Source: Rhyzopertha dominica
Taxonomy: Eukaryota > Arthropoda > Insecta > Coleoptera > Bostrichidae
DNA: 64,000 nucleotides
Assembly: GCA_025024175.1 (NCBI GenBank)
Contig: QCXZ01000041.1
Coordinates: forward strand, 27,027,786-27,091,785
Direction: 5' to 3'
The notes under the pieces were generated by a model. It ran no database searches and was not told the origin of the DNA. It saw nothing but the letters and a program-made list of their open reading frames with translations. A program made the translations under genes and the position numbers. Shown here in pieces: positions 33,398 to 45,900 of this stretch. Positions within the stretch are counted from its first letter, which is position 1; each line of letters starts with the position of its first letter.

Positions 33398-35658
33398 TTT
33401 TGTGGTAAAATAATAGCTAATTGCGATCTCTATATTCCACATTATCTTTGGCCTCCAATTTTACATATCGGGCAATAAATATTGAGTGGTGCTGCTCTAT
33501 AAAAGATTTGTACTTTTGTCATCTCGGATGGATCTTTTCTCTCTCTCCAGTAACTATTGTGGGTCGAATATGGCTGCTGCGAATAACTCGATTTATTGAG
33601 CCCTAGTATTAAGAAATATCAGGAAAACCAGAATTAACTAATTGGTGGATTCTTACCTGCTAATGGTTTTAAAATTAAGGATTGGGAATCTACCATAGTA
33701 CTACAGATTTAGTACTTATTGTTATTCGTAACAGCTGGAATGCAAGAAATAAATATAAAATATTGTAAGTTGACGTAGTTTTCACAATTGTACACTGTAC
33801 CAACACACTTGCCATGTGAACTTAAGACTTGTAACTTGAATGTGTGATTTTAAGATCAACATAGCACTGAGTAAGTTTACCAACATTTAATTCTAAGTTT
33901 ACATTTTATGTTGTTTATGATTGGAAAGATCCCTTTAACTGCTGCATTTGAGGCAAGTAAACTATACACAGAAAAAACAAGACGAGATGTATCAGAAAAC
34001 ATTAGTCTTTCTGCTACATTTTTAATGTTAGTGAGTTCCCAATTGCATTAGGCATATTGCGATATTGTATTTCTAAGTTTAAGATTTTTCCAGACTTAGC
34101 TAATTGCCAGAACGAGTCTGCAAATGTAGCCCTTGATGACGTTATTATTTCTGGACTAAAATATTGTGATTACTTATCGCAGTTACTGAAGGTAGATTGA
34201 CACATCTTTAGATTTTCACAGTTTTCAAATTTGTCCAAATTCATAAATGTAATTTATAAAATAAGTGTCGCAAATATTTTTGTTTGAAATCGCCTATCTT
34301 GCGATACAGTGAAGGGCACTATATTGAATTCCACTTCTCTAAGATGAAACGGAAATATTTTCAAAAATATACTCTCCGTACTTCTGAAAGGAAGTATCAC
34401 CGCTCTATTAAATACAAATACACTTTGTATAGCGCAACTCCATAAAGAGTTAAATCGTGAAGTAGGTGAGACTAATTAAATTAAAATTTTGGAGTTATTT
34501 GCGATTATTTGTGACGTAATACCAGCGCGAAATTTCTGAACTTTATTATTTTTTGCTTCTCTGTTTCATTCTTATCTAAATACAATTTTCCGCAGGTTAA
34601 CAGCGTGAATGGTTTTTAATATACTGGCGCTTTGTAGGCTTAGAGAACCACCCTGTATATGAAGTAAAGTGGTTTACTTTGACAATTTTGTAATTTAATA
34701 CCTTCACACTACACTTATTCGAGTGAAATGGCATGTATTACAGCGATGTATGAAATATGTAACTTGAATGTAAGCCACCCTCTATAAGAGCACGTGTGCT
34801 TGTCACGTAGCAAGGAGCGAAACATGCAAGCAAAGTAAACATAATTCAACATCCAGTTGTCTGCGCCCCCGTTCGCTCCTCGGAGAACAAATCCTCATTT
34901 ATTCTATGTGTGAAGTTGGCGGCATTTAACTAGACGTTATTGAAACAAACAACCCCAGTTTAATTAAAGCCGTGTAAGTATCTCTTCTGCGAGATATATT
35001 AATCTTATTCGTTCGAACTAATTACCGAGCGGTACTCCAGACAATACACCGTCGATCTGCTTGTTTACCGGGGTCTAATTGGGCGCAATAAATAATATCG
35101 CACAGCCCTGGCATTTTCGGCACGAAATCCGGTGTAATAATTTTATAAATAAGATGTGGGGTAATATCGCTCATGAACGTGAGCCGCATATAGTTGGGAT
35201 CTCAACAATCGAGTACGTAGGGATGTTTACCGGCGCGAAATTCGACGCTCTCCTAGAATTTGTGTATTATGTACTACAAGGGTATTGTTTCGATACAGTA
35301 CAGGAGAAGGCGAGACGAAACGGACCGAATAATGTTTTAAAGTCACTGAGATTTTAAATGAAGGGCAGATAACGATCAAAATTGTTTGACACTATAAAGC
35401 AACATTTATTTATGTAACACCTACTTTATACATTACAGCACTTTTTTAGCCCTCGCGCTGAAAATGGCGCCTCGGACCATAAAAATCTTATTATGCCCAT
35501 AATACATAAATAACTAATAGATCAGTATTTTATTATGCAACAATAAATTAAGTGTTTGCTGACGTGCTGACGTGCATACAGTCGATCCGTAAAGAAGTGT
35601 AAATAAGTTCGGAAATTGCTAAAATTGATAAAAAAAAACTCATTGGTTTGGCGTTGAA
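33398..35658. other. No recognised gene; contains a compositionally balanced block at 34970-35360
   Basis: Mostly AT-rich. From about 34970 to 35360 the sequence is of mixed composition with several TAATTA-like and CpG words and a 92-codon plus-strand open frame (35079-35357) of unknown family. The last 200 bases before 35659 may be the 5' UTR of the following LINE. Confidence 0.3.
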
Positions 35659-36589
35659 ATGACGACCTGTAGTAAATGTAATGACATATTACCACCAGAG
35701 AATGATTATGTCAACTGTAGAGGTTTAATAGTCATCTTCACTATGTATGCGCCAACGTTCGAGAAATCATATGGAGAGGCTACAGCATGGATAAAAAGGC
35801 GTCGTGGAGATGTTTTGCCTGTAAAACAAAAACGTGCGCTGATATGGGAGAGGCCGCACCAAGAGAACCTTTGTTGAGCCCTGGGATGCCAGATATAATC
35901 AGAAAAATCATCCGAGAAGAAAATAAGGAGCTTCGAGATAAAATTGACGGTTATCAACAGTCAATCGAGTTCTATGGAGCCCAGTTCGATACCTTTATGG
36001 CAGACATGAGGAAAATCGTTGAAGAAAATAAGCAGTTGAAGATCGACTACGGTAAACTGGAACAAAAATGTAACACATTGGAAAAGGAGTTACAGGACAT
36101 AAAGATTGCAAGGGAAGAAGATATTCAGTACTCTCGTAATCATTATCTGCAGATTTCAGGAGTACCAGAGGCTACCAATGAAAATCTGACCGATATCGCG
36201 TTTCAACTTGGGAAGAATGTAGGTCTAACAGAACTGAGTAAGCTGGATATACAGAGTGTTCATCGCGTCAATTCACGTGACGCACGACCAAAGCCAATAA
36301 TAGTGCAGTTCACTAAAAAAACGGTAAGGGATGATTTTCTGGCAAAATGCAAAAGCAGGCGCCCTTCTAGTGAGTTTTGTTTGGACAAAGTGTGTTAAAT
36401 CAACCGATTTATGTTAATGAACATTTGACTAAATACTTTCGTGAACTTATGTGGCAGGCCAAGACCAGGAAGACAGAATGGGGAAAAGTTATATAAATTT
36501 GTGTGGTTTAAGGACAGCAAACTTCTTGTTCGCAGAAATGACACCAGCAAGATAGAGCGTATAAGATCAAATAACGACTTGTATAAATA
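35659..36589 (+). pseudogene. LINE ORF1: PHD-like finger, coiled coil, FP25K-like C-terminal domain
   Basis: ATG at 35659 opens CSKCNDILPPENDYVNCRG. After a frameshift near 35735 the finger continues with HYVCANVRE and WRCFACK, giving a PHD-like C/H spacing. 35880-36110 is a charged coiled coil. LQISGVPEATNENLTDIA and SVHRVNSRDARPKPIIVQF resemble the FP protein domain found in insect retroelement ORF1s and in baculovirus FP25K. After another frameshift near 36395 come YVNEHLTKYFRELMWQAKT and a VRRNDTSKI tail, matching the FP C-terminal subdomain; a further indel lies near 36485. The protein would bind the element's RNA. Confidence 0.72.
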
Positions 36590-36643
36590 GGGGGTCTTGC
36601 TCATCTTGTAGTAATTTCTGGACTCATTTTATCTGCTTTTACC

Positions 36644-37354
36644 ATGCCTAACAAATTTTCAATTGCGCATATTAATATAAGGTCGCTATTGAGAAATTTT
36701 GACTTATTCCGTTATTATGTAATAGCATGTCCTCATAACTTTAACTTTATTTGCATTACCGAAACATGGTTAAGCGATAATATTAACGATGCCGTTTTTC
36801 AAATACCTGGTTATTACACCTTAAGAAAGGACAGGGTGACACGAGGTGGTGGAATTCTCATTTATGTAAAAAATGGGTTATCTGTTGTAGAGATCAGGCT
36901 CAGTGAGGAACATTGCTTTGAATATATGTGGTTAGAGTTTCGCTTAAATTCTACCAAATTTTTGATGGGTACACTGTATAAACCTCCTCGTATAAATATT
37001 AATGACTGCTTAAGAGACCTAGATGATGTGATGATGCAAATTATCCCCCGATGTAATAAACTGATTATCGTTGGTGACATGAATATAAACGTTTTGAATA
37101 TTGGCGAACACAGTACTGATAATTACTTGTCATTGCTTGAAAGTTACGGTCTAAAACAAATTATGAATGAACCCACCCGAGTAACTGCAAAGTCAACTAC
37201 ATTAATAGATCATATAATCGTATCAGATGAGTCCTCAGTTTCTAGTTGTGGTGTGGAACCATTGCACAACATATCTGACCACTGTCTAACGTTTTGTGCA
37301 TTAAATATAGCTCCTATAAGGAAAACTATACAGCGACGCTTCAGAAATTTTTGA
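36644..37354 (+). pseudogene. LINE ORF2 endonuclease domain (ended by TGA)
   Basis: APE-type endonuclease that nicks target DNA. Active-site blocks are present in order: HINIRSL, CITETWL (catalytic Glu), GGGILIYV, VGDMNINV (Asp), TTLIDHIIV (Asp), and ISDHCLTF (final Asp-His). The in-frame TGA at 37352-37354 separates it from the RT; the frame stays open afterwards through to 39421. A CGA-to-TGA change would explain the stop. Confidence 0.9.
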
Positions 37355-39421
37355 GATTTTGATTATGATACATTCAACAATGATTTTAAAAACACCAACT
37401 GGAAAAATATATTCGATATAAACAATATAGATGATAAACATGATTACCTAAACAACCAACTACTACAGCTTTTTAACATACACGCTCCTATAAAGACTGG
37501 AAAATTTAGCAAGCCTCATGCTCCATGGTTAACAGACACAATCCCGTTAATGATGAACATACGGGACAAGGCATACGTGCGCTTTAAACGCACAAAATCT
37601 GTTGCACACTGGAATTACTACAAAGAACTACGTAATTACACAACAAATGCTATTCGGCATGAACAGAAGGCATATCTTAGTTGCCGAGTAAAAAACGCAA
37701 ATAACTCATCTCGAGCACTTTGGAGTGTTCTTAGGCAGTTGAATGTGCATAGTAAAACAAGAAGATCTCTGCCTGAAGAACTACTTGATGCTGACGCCAT
37801 TAATCAGTCATTCACTGACTCACAAAAGACGCAGACCCCAGACTGTGATCTTTCTCATTACCTTTCTAATAAAGTCACAGGCATCAGTGTTAATTTCACG
37901 TTTACAGCTATATCAGAGACAGCTGTTCTACAAATTTTGTCTGCCATTAAAACAAAGTCTGTCGGATATGACATGATTAGCCTTGATATGATTCGACTTT
38001 GCCTTCCCACGATTGCACCTTTCATAACTCATATTATTAATTACTGCCTCTTAAACGCCAAATATCCTAACCTTTGGAAGAGGTCTATAATACATCCCAT
38101 TTCCAAAGTTGACAAGCCGGTATCATTCAAAGACTTGCGACCCATAAGTATTCTACCAGTCTTGTCAAAAATTTTAGAGAAAGTTATGGATCTGCAAATC
38201 CGTGACTACTTAGACAAATACAACGTCCTTCCGCGACTGCAATCTGGTTTTCGTCCATCGTACAGTTGTAGTACTGCCCTATCACATATAGTAGATGATA
38301 TACTTACTGCAGCAGATATAGGCAAACTAACCACGCTCGTTTTATTGGATTTTTCAAAGGCGTTCGATACAATCAACCATGACACTCTACTATCAATTCT
38401 AACATATATAGGTTTTGATCCAGATGCATTAATCTTGCTCAAGAGCTATCTCACAAACCGATGGCAAACAGTACTGCTACCGAATGGAGTTTCATCTGAT
38501 CCAGTAAATGTGTATGCTGGTGTGCCACAGGGATCAATTCTGGGACCACTTCTGTTCACCTTATGCACATTTGAAGTGTGTAAAGTTTTCGCCTCCTGTA
38601 GTTACCACTCTTATGCAGATGACACTCAAGTTTATTTATCGTATTTTCCAGAAGATATCTCATATGCAAATGCAACAATCAATGAAGAACTAGATAAGCT
38701 ACTGAAATTCTCTGAAAAACATAACCTAAAAATTAAACCACTGAAGTCAATCGTAATGCTATTTGGTAGACGGAAGCAGAGAGATAATTTATTAAGTTCT
38801 GTAAATATACGGATAGGCAATGAAAGGCTACCCTGTAGAACGTTCGCGAAGAACCTGGGATTGATTGTAGACAGTGAATTACGGTTTAGACGTCATATTA
38901 GTAAATGTATTCAAGGAGCGTTTTGTAGCTTAAAGTCTATTTATAATAACCGTCATATGTTAAACAGGTGCACTAAGATTGTACTGTGTGAATCCCTGGT
39001 TTTGTCTAAGTTCAATTACTGTGACACGGTGTACGGCAGCTGCATTGACAGTACTTCTAAAAGACGAATACAGGGAATACAGAACGCATGTCTTCGACTC
39101 TGCTTTGGTATTCGTAGAAGGCAGAGTGTCTCCAGCAAGCTTAGAGAAGCTAATCTCCATTTCGCCGTTTTGATTCATAAAATCATACTAAACAAAACCC
39201 CACCATATTTACACAAAAAGATAATACTCAGAACGGACGTTCATAATGTCAATATAAGAACTAGAGGCATGATTAGTCCTCCTATACACTCTACATCATT
39301 GTTCGAGCGATCATTTTCATACTATGCATCAAAAGTTTACAATAATATTCCGGCTAAATTTAAACAATTGTTTATTTCACAGTTTAAAAAGCAAATCATG
39401 CAGTGGATCATCTCAAAATAA
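37355..39421 (+). pseudogene. LINE ORF2 reverse transcriptase
   Basis: Continues in the same frame after the TGA. RT blocks: FKDLRPISILPVLSKILEKV, LQSGFRPSYSCSTAL, VLLDFSKAFDTINHD (first catalytic Asp), AGVPQGSILGPLLF and SYADDTQVYL (catalytic YADD), followed by thumb and C-terminal region with RIQGIQNACLRLCFG. From 37550 there are 623 codons without a stop. It performs target-primed reverse transcription in active relatives. Confidence 0.92.
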
Positions 39422-39825
39422 TAACGTATCATAACTCACCTCGTATAATTTTTTGCTAGGTTTTTTCTTTTCGATTCTGACTTCAATGTACCATTAGTAA
39501 ACTAACGCCTTGTTACATTATTTTATTTTTTAAGTGGCATCTTTATACTCACCATATGAATACCCTTCTTATTTTGTTTACTTATGTTATAATTACTAAA
39601 ATACACATTTTTTGTTGGTTTCCAATAGCTCAAGTCATCTATAAGTATCTTGATACAATGAAAATGTGGCAGCACGCAGCATTTGTTAATTAATTAATTA
39701 ACCTACTGTGCAAGGATGTCCGGAAGAGCAGATAAGGTATGCTTACCTAAATCTGAGGGCATTCTTTTTTCACTCTACGCATAAGAATCTGAGATATTGT
39801 AGTAACGATACTATGTGAAAATAAA

Positions 39826-39826
<1 letters not shown>
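39422..39826 (+). other. LINE 3' UTR
   Basis: Lies between the ORF2 stop and the (ATT)n tail. No coding sequence. Confidence 0.6.

Positions 39827-39908
<82 letters not shown>
39827..39908 (+). repeat. (ATT)n microsatellite, LINE 3' tail
   Basis: About 27 uninterrupted TTA units over 82 bases, directly after GTGAAAATAAACA. Position at the LINE 3' end fits tails made by CR1-group reverse transcriptases. The perfect array suggests later slippage growth. Confidence 0.95.
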
Positions 39909-39909
<1 letters not shown>

Positions 39910-40577
39910 ATGTTTTTCACACCTTTATTGCACCAGCAGTTACGTACTTGAACAAATATAAAAAAGATTTAGAAACATAATAGCTTTCTTTTTTAAACTA
40001 CAAACAAAATTTTATTATAATAACGATGATAATTACATATTAATCGAAACACTCATTTTATAAAATAAGACTGTATGTACATGTAGTTTTTGTAAGCTTG
40101 ATAATACGAAACGTAACATTCAATATTAACCAACCTGCGCGTAATGAACTGAGCTTTTCTTCAGGAAATCCACTGCCCCGACACAGCTTAACTGGTTAAT
40201 CTTCAGCAGAGCCTCTGCTATTTATTTTACAAGCAACCTCCGCCTACTTGTACTTCTGGCTCGGGGCACATATTAAAAGAAATACTTTTGTCTATGTCTA
40301 CAATTTTTGTTTGTCACTACATGAATGACGACTCCGCTATTCCAGGTGGGTTTGTGGGTCACATAGAAGCCATCCGGCAGGTAATAACAAATGGACCACT
40401 TCTTTAAAGGACCAAGATTTTATACCTGTAAATAATGGAAATGCAGAGACGAAGAATATTAGTTCTTACCATTTTGTTTCTGAAACAGTGGCTTTGGATT
40501 TGCGTGTATTATTATACTGCAACCTAAATTGTTACAGCTAAAATATATGTATATTGGCATACATCAATTAGTCTTAC
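39909..40577. other. No recognised gene
   Basis: AT-rich sequence between the LINE tail and the THAP-like exon. Confidence 0.3.
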
Positions 40578-40776
40578 AATATCTTTCTAATGCTGCCCTC
40601 TTTAAAACGGGGCCCCTCAGTCGTTTGTACTGATAGGTCGTTCCATCTGGCAATACTATTTCATCTTTCAGAACAATATCACTGAGTAGGAAACGTTTTT
40701 CGCATACTGAATCGCCAAGCTTGAGTGCTTTGCATCCTATATTTAATATTTCTCCCCAGAGCTGTAGCACTTCCTT
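40578..40776 (-). CDS. Candidate exon encoding the C-terminal half of a THAP domain
   Basis: On the minus strand a splice-acceptor-like stretch (CTAACAATATAG) precedes 199 bases with one open frame, and GTAAGA follows as a donor-like site. The peptide has LQLWGEI, then DSVCEKRFLLSDIV, DGTTYQYKRLRGPVLK and AALERY. This matches the THAP pattern of W, C-x2-H-F-x3-D-I and the P-x-LK-x-x-A ending. The zinc-binding His is Arg here (CEKR). THAP domains act as sequence-specific DNA binders in P-element transposases and in host THAP genes. The first half of the domain was not found nearby. It may be an exon of a decayed P-like element or of a domesticated gene. Confidence 0.5.
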
Positions 40777-42139
40777 CTATATTGTTAGAGTAATGATATA
40801 TGTATATAACTTGTTTACTTGCTAACTTTGAACAAATGCAAAAAATTGCGACTTTAACTGCTTTTAGTGTTCATAATACATTGTTTCATTGTTGAGAAAC
40901 TGATTTAAAAAAAATTGCAAGTTTCATGGCCAAAATAGTGCTTTAAAAAACAACAATAAGGTTATATAGGACTATTACCACCAATATTTTTTTAGTTCCG
41001 TTTTATGTTTCAATAGTGAACTAGACTGTGACCCAGAACCTATGTGTTTATTTCAAACGTAGACTGAAATTAACTATTGACTATTGTTTTATAAATATAA
41101 ATAAAAAATAAATAAAATGATTTTTTTGTGTTCATTATAAAGTAATTTTTAAGGTCTTTTCACACTGTTCTTAATAGCGATGTCAAAAAAGTGTTTGTTG
41201 TGAATCTAAACAGATCTGTGTAAATTTAATAAGTTAAACTGCAATAATATATCCAACATTTAATACTTGTTTGTAAAATACAGAATTATTTTTACGTAAT
41301 AACAGTTGGTTAAAATGTTGTGAAAAAAATGTGATACTGTTATTAAAAAAAAAGTTCAATTTTGTTCTTGGATAAATAATACATAATTTTTTTAAGTGAA
41401 ATCGGCAAATTAATTATATCATTAAATAAAAGTGGTACAGTATTAACAAAAAATATGTATTCACACTTGTGTGACCGTTCAACGTATCCATAAACCTATG
41501 CCAAATCTAGATTTGTCGCTAAAGATAGCGGTATACTATTCCTGGTTCTACCGAGTGCCGATGCTCATTCGGCGTAAACGGTTAGCATCCCAACAATAGG
41601 CCTTCCATGTGCCATTATCTAGTCACCATTATACAACATAGAACACTTCTTATTATTTATTAAATTTATTTTTACTGAATACAAATCAGTATAAATCAAA
41701 TTATAATTACATTGACGAATTGAAGAAATCTACCTGTTAGATATAAATGTTTGTTCATTGAATCAGAAGCATAATTTAAACCTACGTTAAAAAATGAAAA
41801 TAAAGTCTTTACCTCTGATTAAACGCTGAAAAAGGTTTACCTTCTCCATACTTAAAACTGTCGTGCGCCAATACGCTACAGCACAATGGGGCTGCAATAA
41901 GCAAGGCTATTTTTAATTCGCAATAATTACAATACTATATTATGCCACCAACAGTCAAACTGAAAATTGTTGACGGTTACAAAAATGCATTGTGGAATGA
42001 TAATTTCAATTAAAAAAAGCGCGCCATGAAAAATCTCGATAAAGTTCCAAGTGACATCTGTTGATTTTTAAATGAACTAATTGGTGCCGGCGGATTTGGC
42101 GCAGCCGGTTGTCATGGCAACCTGTTCCTCCACAATTAA
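40777..42139. other. No recognised gene
   Basis: AT-rich; no motif recognised that could pair with the neighbouring THAP exon. Confidence 0.3.
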
Positions 42140-45100
42140 CCTCCGCGCACATTCTCAGAGGCTGCCGAGAATTTGCACAATTAAGTCAAGATCAACGTTG
42201 GCAAAAAAGGTTAGAGTTTGCTTTTAGTGTCTCAAAACCAGCCATCTGCGAGCTAGGTGTCGTCGATACAAGTATTGTGATGTCAACAACTGTCTACGTA
42301 AACACCATCCTCACTTACACTATGGACTGAGACTTTTGAGACACTGCTGATGACTTCAGGACACCACATGTCATTATCGATGAAAAAATAGTCCACTCTT
42401 AGATGGCAGGCAATACCTGAGCAAGTGATTGAAGAGTTTAGTTGAAAGTGGCGCCAGTTGTAGTGAGTGGATCTAGAAGTTCAGCTTCGGTGTACGCTTT
42501 ACTTGATGAAGGGTGAACTGATAGATGGTGAGTTGATGGTCCACCAAGCCCGCTGTACGAGTACTGCCAGAAAGTAGAGGTAAACGTTCGCGCTGAAGAT
42601 AAAGAATGCAGAATCAAGGGCGTGAGAACTGTGAAAAGCGTACAACTTTCAGAACAAGTCATCAGCACAAGAGATGTCAAGAAACGGTCCCACTTAGTTT
42701 AGATTCCATTAATGTCAAATTTAGCAGACAATAAGCCCAAATTATTGACTGGTCAGAATAACTGGGAATTCATTATCTCAAGAGAAGTTAAAGCAGGTTG
42801 GAAGGATGCTCCAGTTACTTCACGAACATGTTTAGGATGGGGTCTTCATGGATGTTTCAGCACGGCGAACAAACCATTAAGTGAGTTTACGATGCACCTT
42901 TGCGAGAAGCAATGCTGTGAAACTCTCTATCAAATTTTGAAGAGAAGCTTTGATACAGATGCTATGGGCATTAAATCGGGTTCGAGAACCAACAGTGAAG
43001 ACGAGCTTGCACTAAGGTAGGTAGGTAGGTAATTCCGTTTGGTATTCGATGCAGCAGCTAAATATGGAAGGCTCAGTTTAAATGGAGCGTTAATTGGTGT
43101 TCCACATCTCTTCACCCATCTGATGTGCGTGCTATTTAGATTCCGGCAAAATGAGGTTGCATTTACTGCCGATATTTGTGAGATGTTTCTTCAGGTTAGG
43201 ATAAGGAAAGAGGATCACGATGCGCAATGTTTCTTTTTGAGATGAACTGACAGACATCAGATGTGTACACCATGAATTTTTGGAGCTACCTCTTCACCTT
43301 GTACTGCATAATATGTGAGAAATATACACGAGTACTAAAATCGATTTTAAATAGACACTACGCGGACGATTACCTAGACAGNGTTGAGAGCGAAGAAGTA
43401 GTGAAGTTATTATCGGAACTCGGTTGGATTCACGAAAAAGGCGACTTCAATATATACGGTTAGACATCTAATTCAGATTTTTTGTTACAGGCTGTACCAC
43501 CAGAAAAGAGATCCGACAGGAATGCTTATTCGATTAAATCCTTCTGACGAATCTTTTAGTCCACGAGAAGCGAATTCTCCCTGCGATTATGGATGGAATC
43601 AGGAGACTGACTAAACGTGAGATTCTAAGTGTGATTATGTCGATTTTCGATGCGTTTGCAACGCTATCTTCGCGTACCGTGAAGTCGAAGATTCTAACGC
43701 AGCAGGTATGGTGTTCGAAGGTTGGATAAAACGAAGAACTTTATGATCACACATACAAGAAATGGATTGAGTGGCTGGACGTCTTGATAAAATTGCTGCC
43801 GTGAAGGTACCATGTTGTTACAAAAGAACATTCAAAGTAGTCGCAGACACTTCACGTTTCTTGCGATGCAAGCCAGCAAGCCTACAATGTGGTTGCTTAT
43901 TTATGAAACGTTTTTAAAGATGGAAGTATTGAAATTGCCTTCATAGCAAGTAAAAATAGAGTAGCCCCGTTGAAGCCGATCTCGGTTCCACGACTGGAGA
44001 TAGAAGTAGGACCTTTAGCAAGCCGGTTCTCATAATCCATTTGTGAAGAGCATGAATTGGAATTCGTTAAACTTTGGTTTCGGACAGATTCTACTACGGT
44101 GGATACGTTCTGATATTCGAAATTACAAAACGTTTATATCCGATCGTCTTGTTGAGTTGAATTGAAACGTGATCTGAAGACAACCCTGCAGATGAAGCGA
44201 CACGAGACCAAAGCATTCCAGATTTAAGCTCTCAGAGCCAGTGGTTAAATGGTCCTGCATTTTTTATTAAAAGTAAAGAACATTGGCCCATGGAAAAGAA
44301 CAGGAGATATAAAATCCAGTGTCCTGTGGAGAATTAGAGCTTTGTCCTGAAATTGTACTAGTAACATCTGAGGAATCGCAGTTGCTACTGCCTGATACAA
44401 AACGTTTTTGTTCATGGCTACGATTAATACGATCCACTGCTTGTGTATTGAAATTTGCTGAACATTGTAGCAGGCAGTTCTCTCTCTGACAAAAAATGTG
44501 TGGATAAAGCAGTCACAGCACGATAGTTTTCCAGAGAAATTACGTTTGTTGAGAAAATAAGAAGTTTTTCTTGATTGATTGAGACAGTTGACTCCAACTC
44601 TTTGGGAAAATAAGGTTGCGCGGGAGAATTGATTTGACAGTCATAGTAAAAGCGTGAAGTACCCGATTGTTTTTGCTGGAAGGCATCCATCAGTTGCCAT
44701 AAACGGTTGTTAATGAACTGAGGCAACAATATTCGATTTTAAATTTACGACCAGCAGTTCGAAGGTTACTGTAAAGTGCCAGTACTGCAAGTTCAAAAAG
44801 CAAAACAGATACCTTCACAGATGGGTGATCTTCCAGCTGAACGTTTCTTCATGTAAGGCTTTTCACATACGTGGGTTTGGACAATTTTGGGTCAATGCCA
44901 ATTAGCCTTGGAAAACGTAAACAGAAGCGCAATGGATTTTTATTTGTCTGTCTAACGTGTAATACGCTTGAGGTGGCTGCTTCATAAACCACTTATTCTG
45001 CGATAAATGCTCTGCGACGAATGATGGCGAGAAGATGAATACCAACCACGACGAATTTATTCTGACACTGTAACTAATTAAGGATGAGTAACTACGAGTT

Positions 45101-45900
45101 GCATTGCAAGTTGTCGACGAAGATGAAATTCAACGTGAACTTTCCCAAAGGAAAATTGAATTGAGCTTTATACCACCAGCATCACCACAAATGAGCAGCT
45201 GCTGGAAGAAATTGGTTCAGTGTGTTAAAAGAACCTTCTTAGAGAAATGGCACCAAAAGAAGAAGTGTTAATGACGGTTTTTTGGAGGCGGAAAATGTAG
45301 TAAACAATCGACCACTGACGCATGTATCACTGTGAACCATAATGATGAAGAAAGCCTTACTCCTAATCATTTCCTACTGGGAGCAACGTCACAACGTCGG
45401 GATTGCTACTACACGGTGCGTTTAGTGAAAATAATATGTTCACTCGGAAGCACTGGCGTATCACTCAGATATAGATAAGTGTTGGCATCGCTGAGTTAAC
45501 TAGAAGGACGCGATGGTACGATAAGGCAAATCTAATAAAAGTGGGTAACGTCGTTATTGTTCCTGATAATCGACTACCCAAGTATACTTGACCGCGTGTG
45601 ATTGTTGAATCACTATTTTCAGATATCAAGACATCCACGGGTATATTTGTTTGTCCTGGTGCAAAAATCATCGTGATATTTGAATCCTAGGAAGCTTTGC
45701 AAGATGGGGTTGGAATGGTGATGCAAGTGTTCGCACCGGAGGGGAATCCTCATTTCAAGAGTCAAGTGCGCAGCACTAAGCGTGCAACTCGACGTGAAGT
45801 GAGCGTCGGTAACACTATAATACGCTGTCGGAGTTCATTATGGTCATTAATGGGAATGCAAAATATGGAGTTCTTAATATATGGCAATAAAAACACGTCA
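42140..45900 (+). pseudogene. BEL/Pao retrotransposon remnant BEL-3, strongly decayed
   Basis: Plus-strand pieces keep BEL order through many stops and frameshifts. Gag zinc-knuckles lie at about 42200-42320 (C-x2-C, LKTSHLRARC, CDVNNC, HHPHLH). The protease has YALLDEG near 42500, then EVKAGW and TCLGWGLHG at 42780-42850. RT has VFDAAAKYG and ICEMFLQVRIRKED at 43040-43220, and HYADDYLD near 43355. RNase H has CDAS near 43870 and NRVAPLKPISVPRLEIE at about 43960-44010. Integrase has SFIPPASPQMSSCWKKL near 45170-45220, where the catalytic Glu of WE reads Lys, then NRPLTHV. The DUF5641-type part has GNVVIVPDNRLP near 45550. LTRs and the Gag N-terminus were not found. Confidence 0.82.

Larger units (their letters stand above)
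35659..39908 (+). mobile_element. Non-LTR retrotransposon (LINE, CR1-group-like), near full length
   Basis: Order: ORF1 with PHD-like finger and FP-type domain, ORF2 with APE endonuclease and reverse transcriptase, 3' UTR, and an (ATT)n tail. No RNase H domain follows the RT. A microsatellite tail rather than poly(A), and RT wording such as SGFRPSYSCSTAL, favour the CR1/L2/Kiri group over Jockey or I. The 5' boundary is unknown and no TSD was found. Stops and frameshifts indicate an inactive copy. Confidence 0.85.

Noticed and set aside
42097..42110. TGGCGCAGCCGG as a retroelement primer binding site before BEL-3
   Set aside because: It looks like a PBS, but the Gag zinc-knuckle coding begins only about 100 bases later with no room for the Gag N-terminus, and no LTR precedes it.
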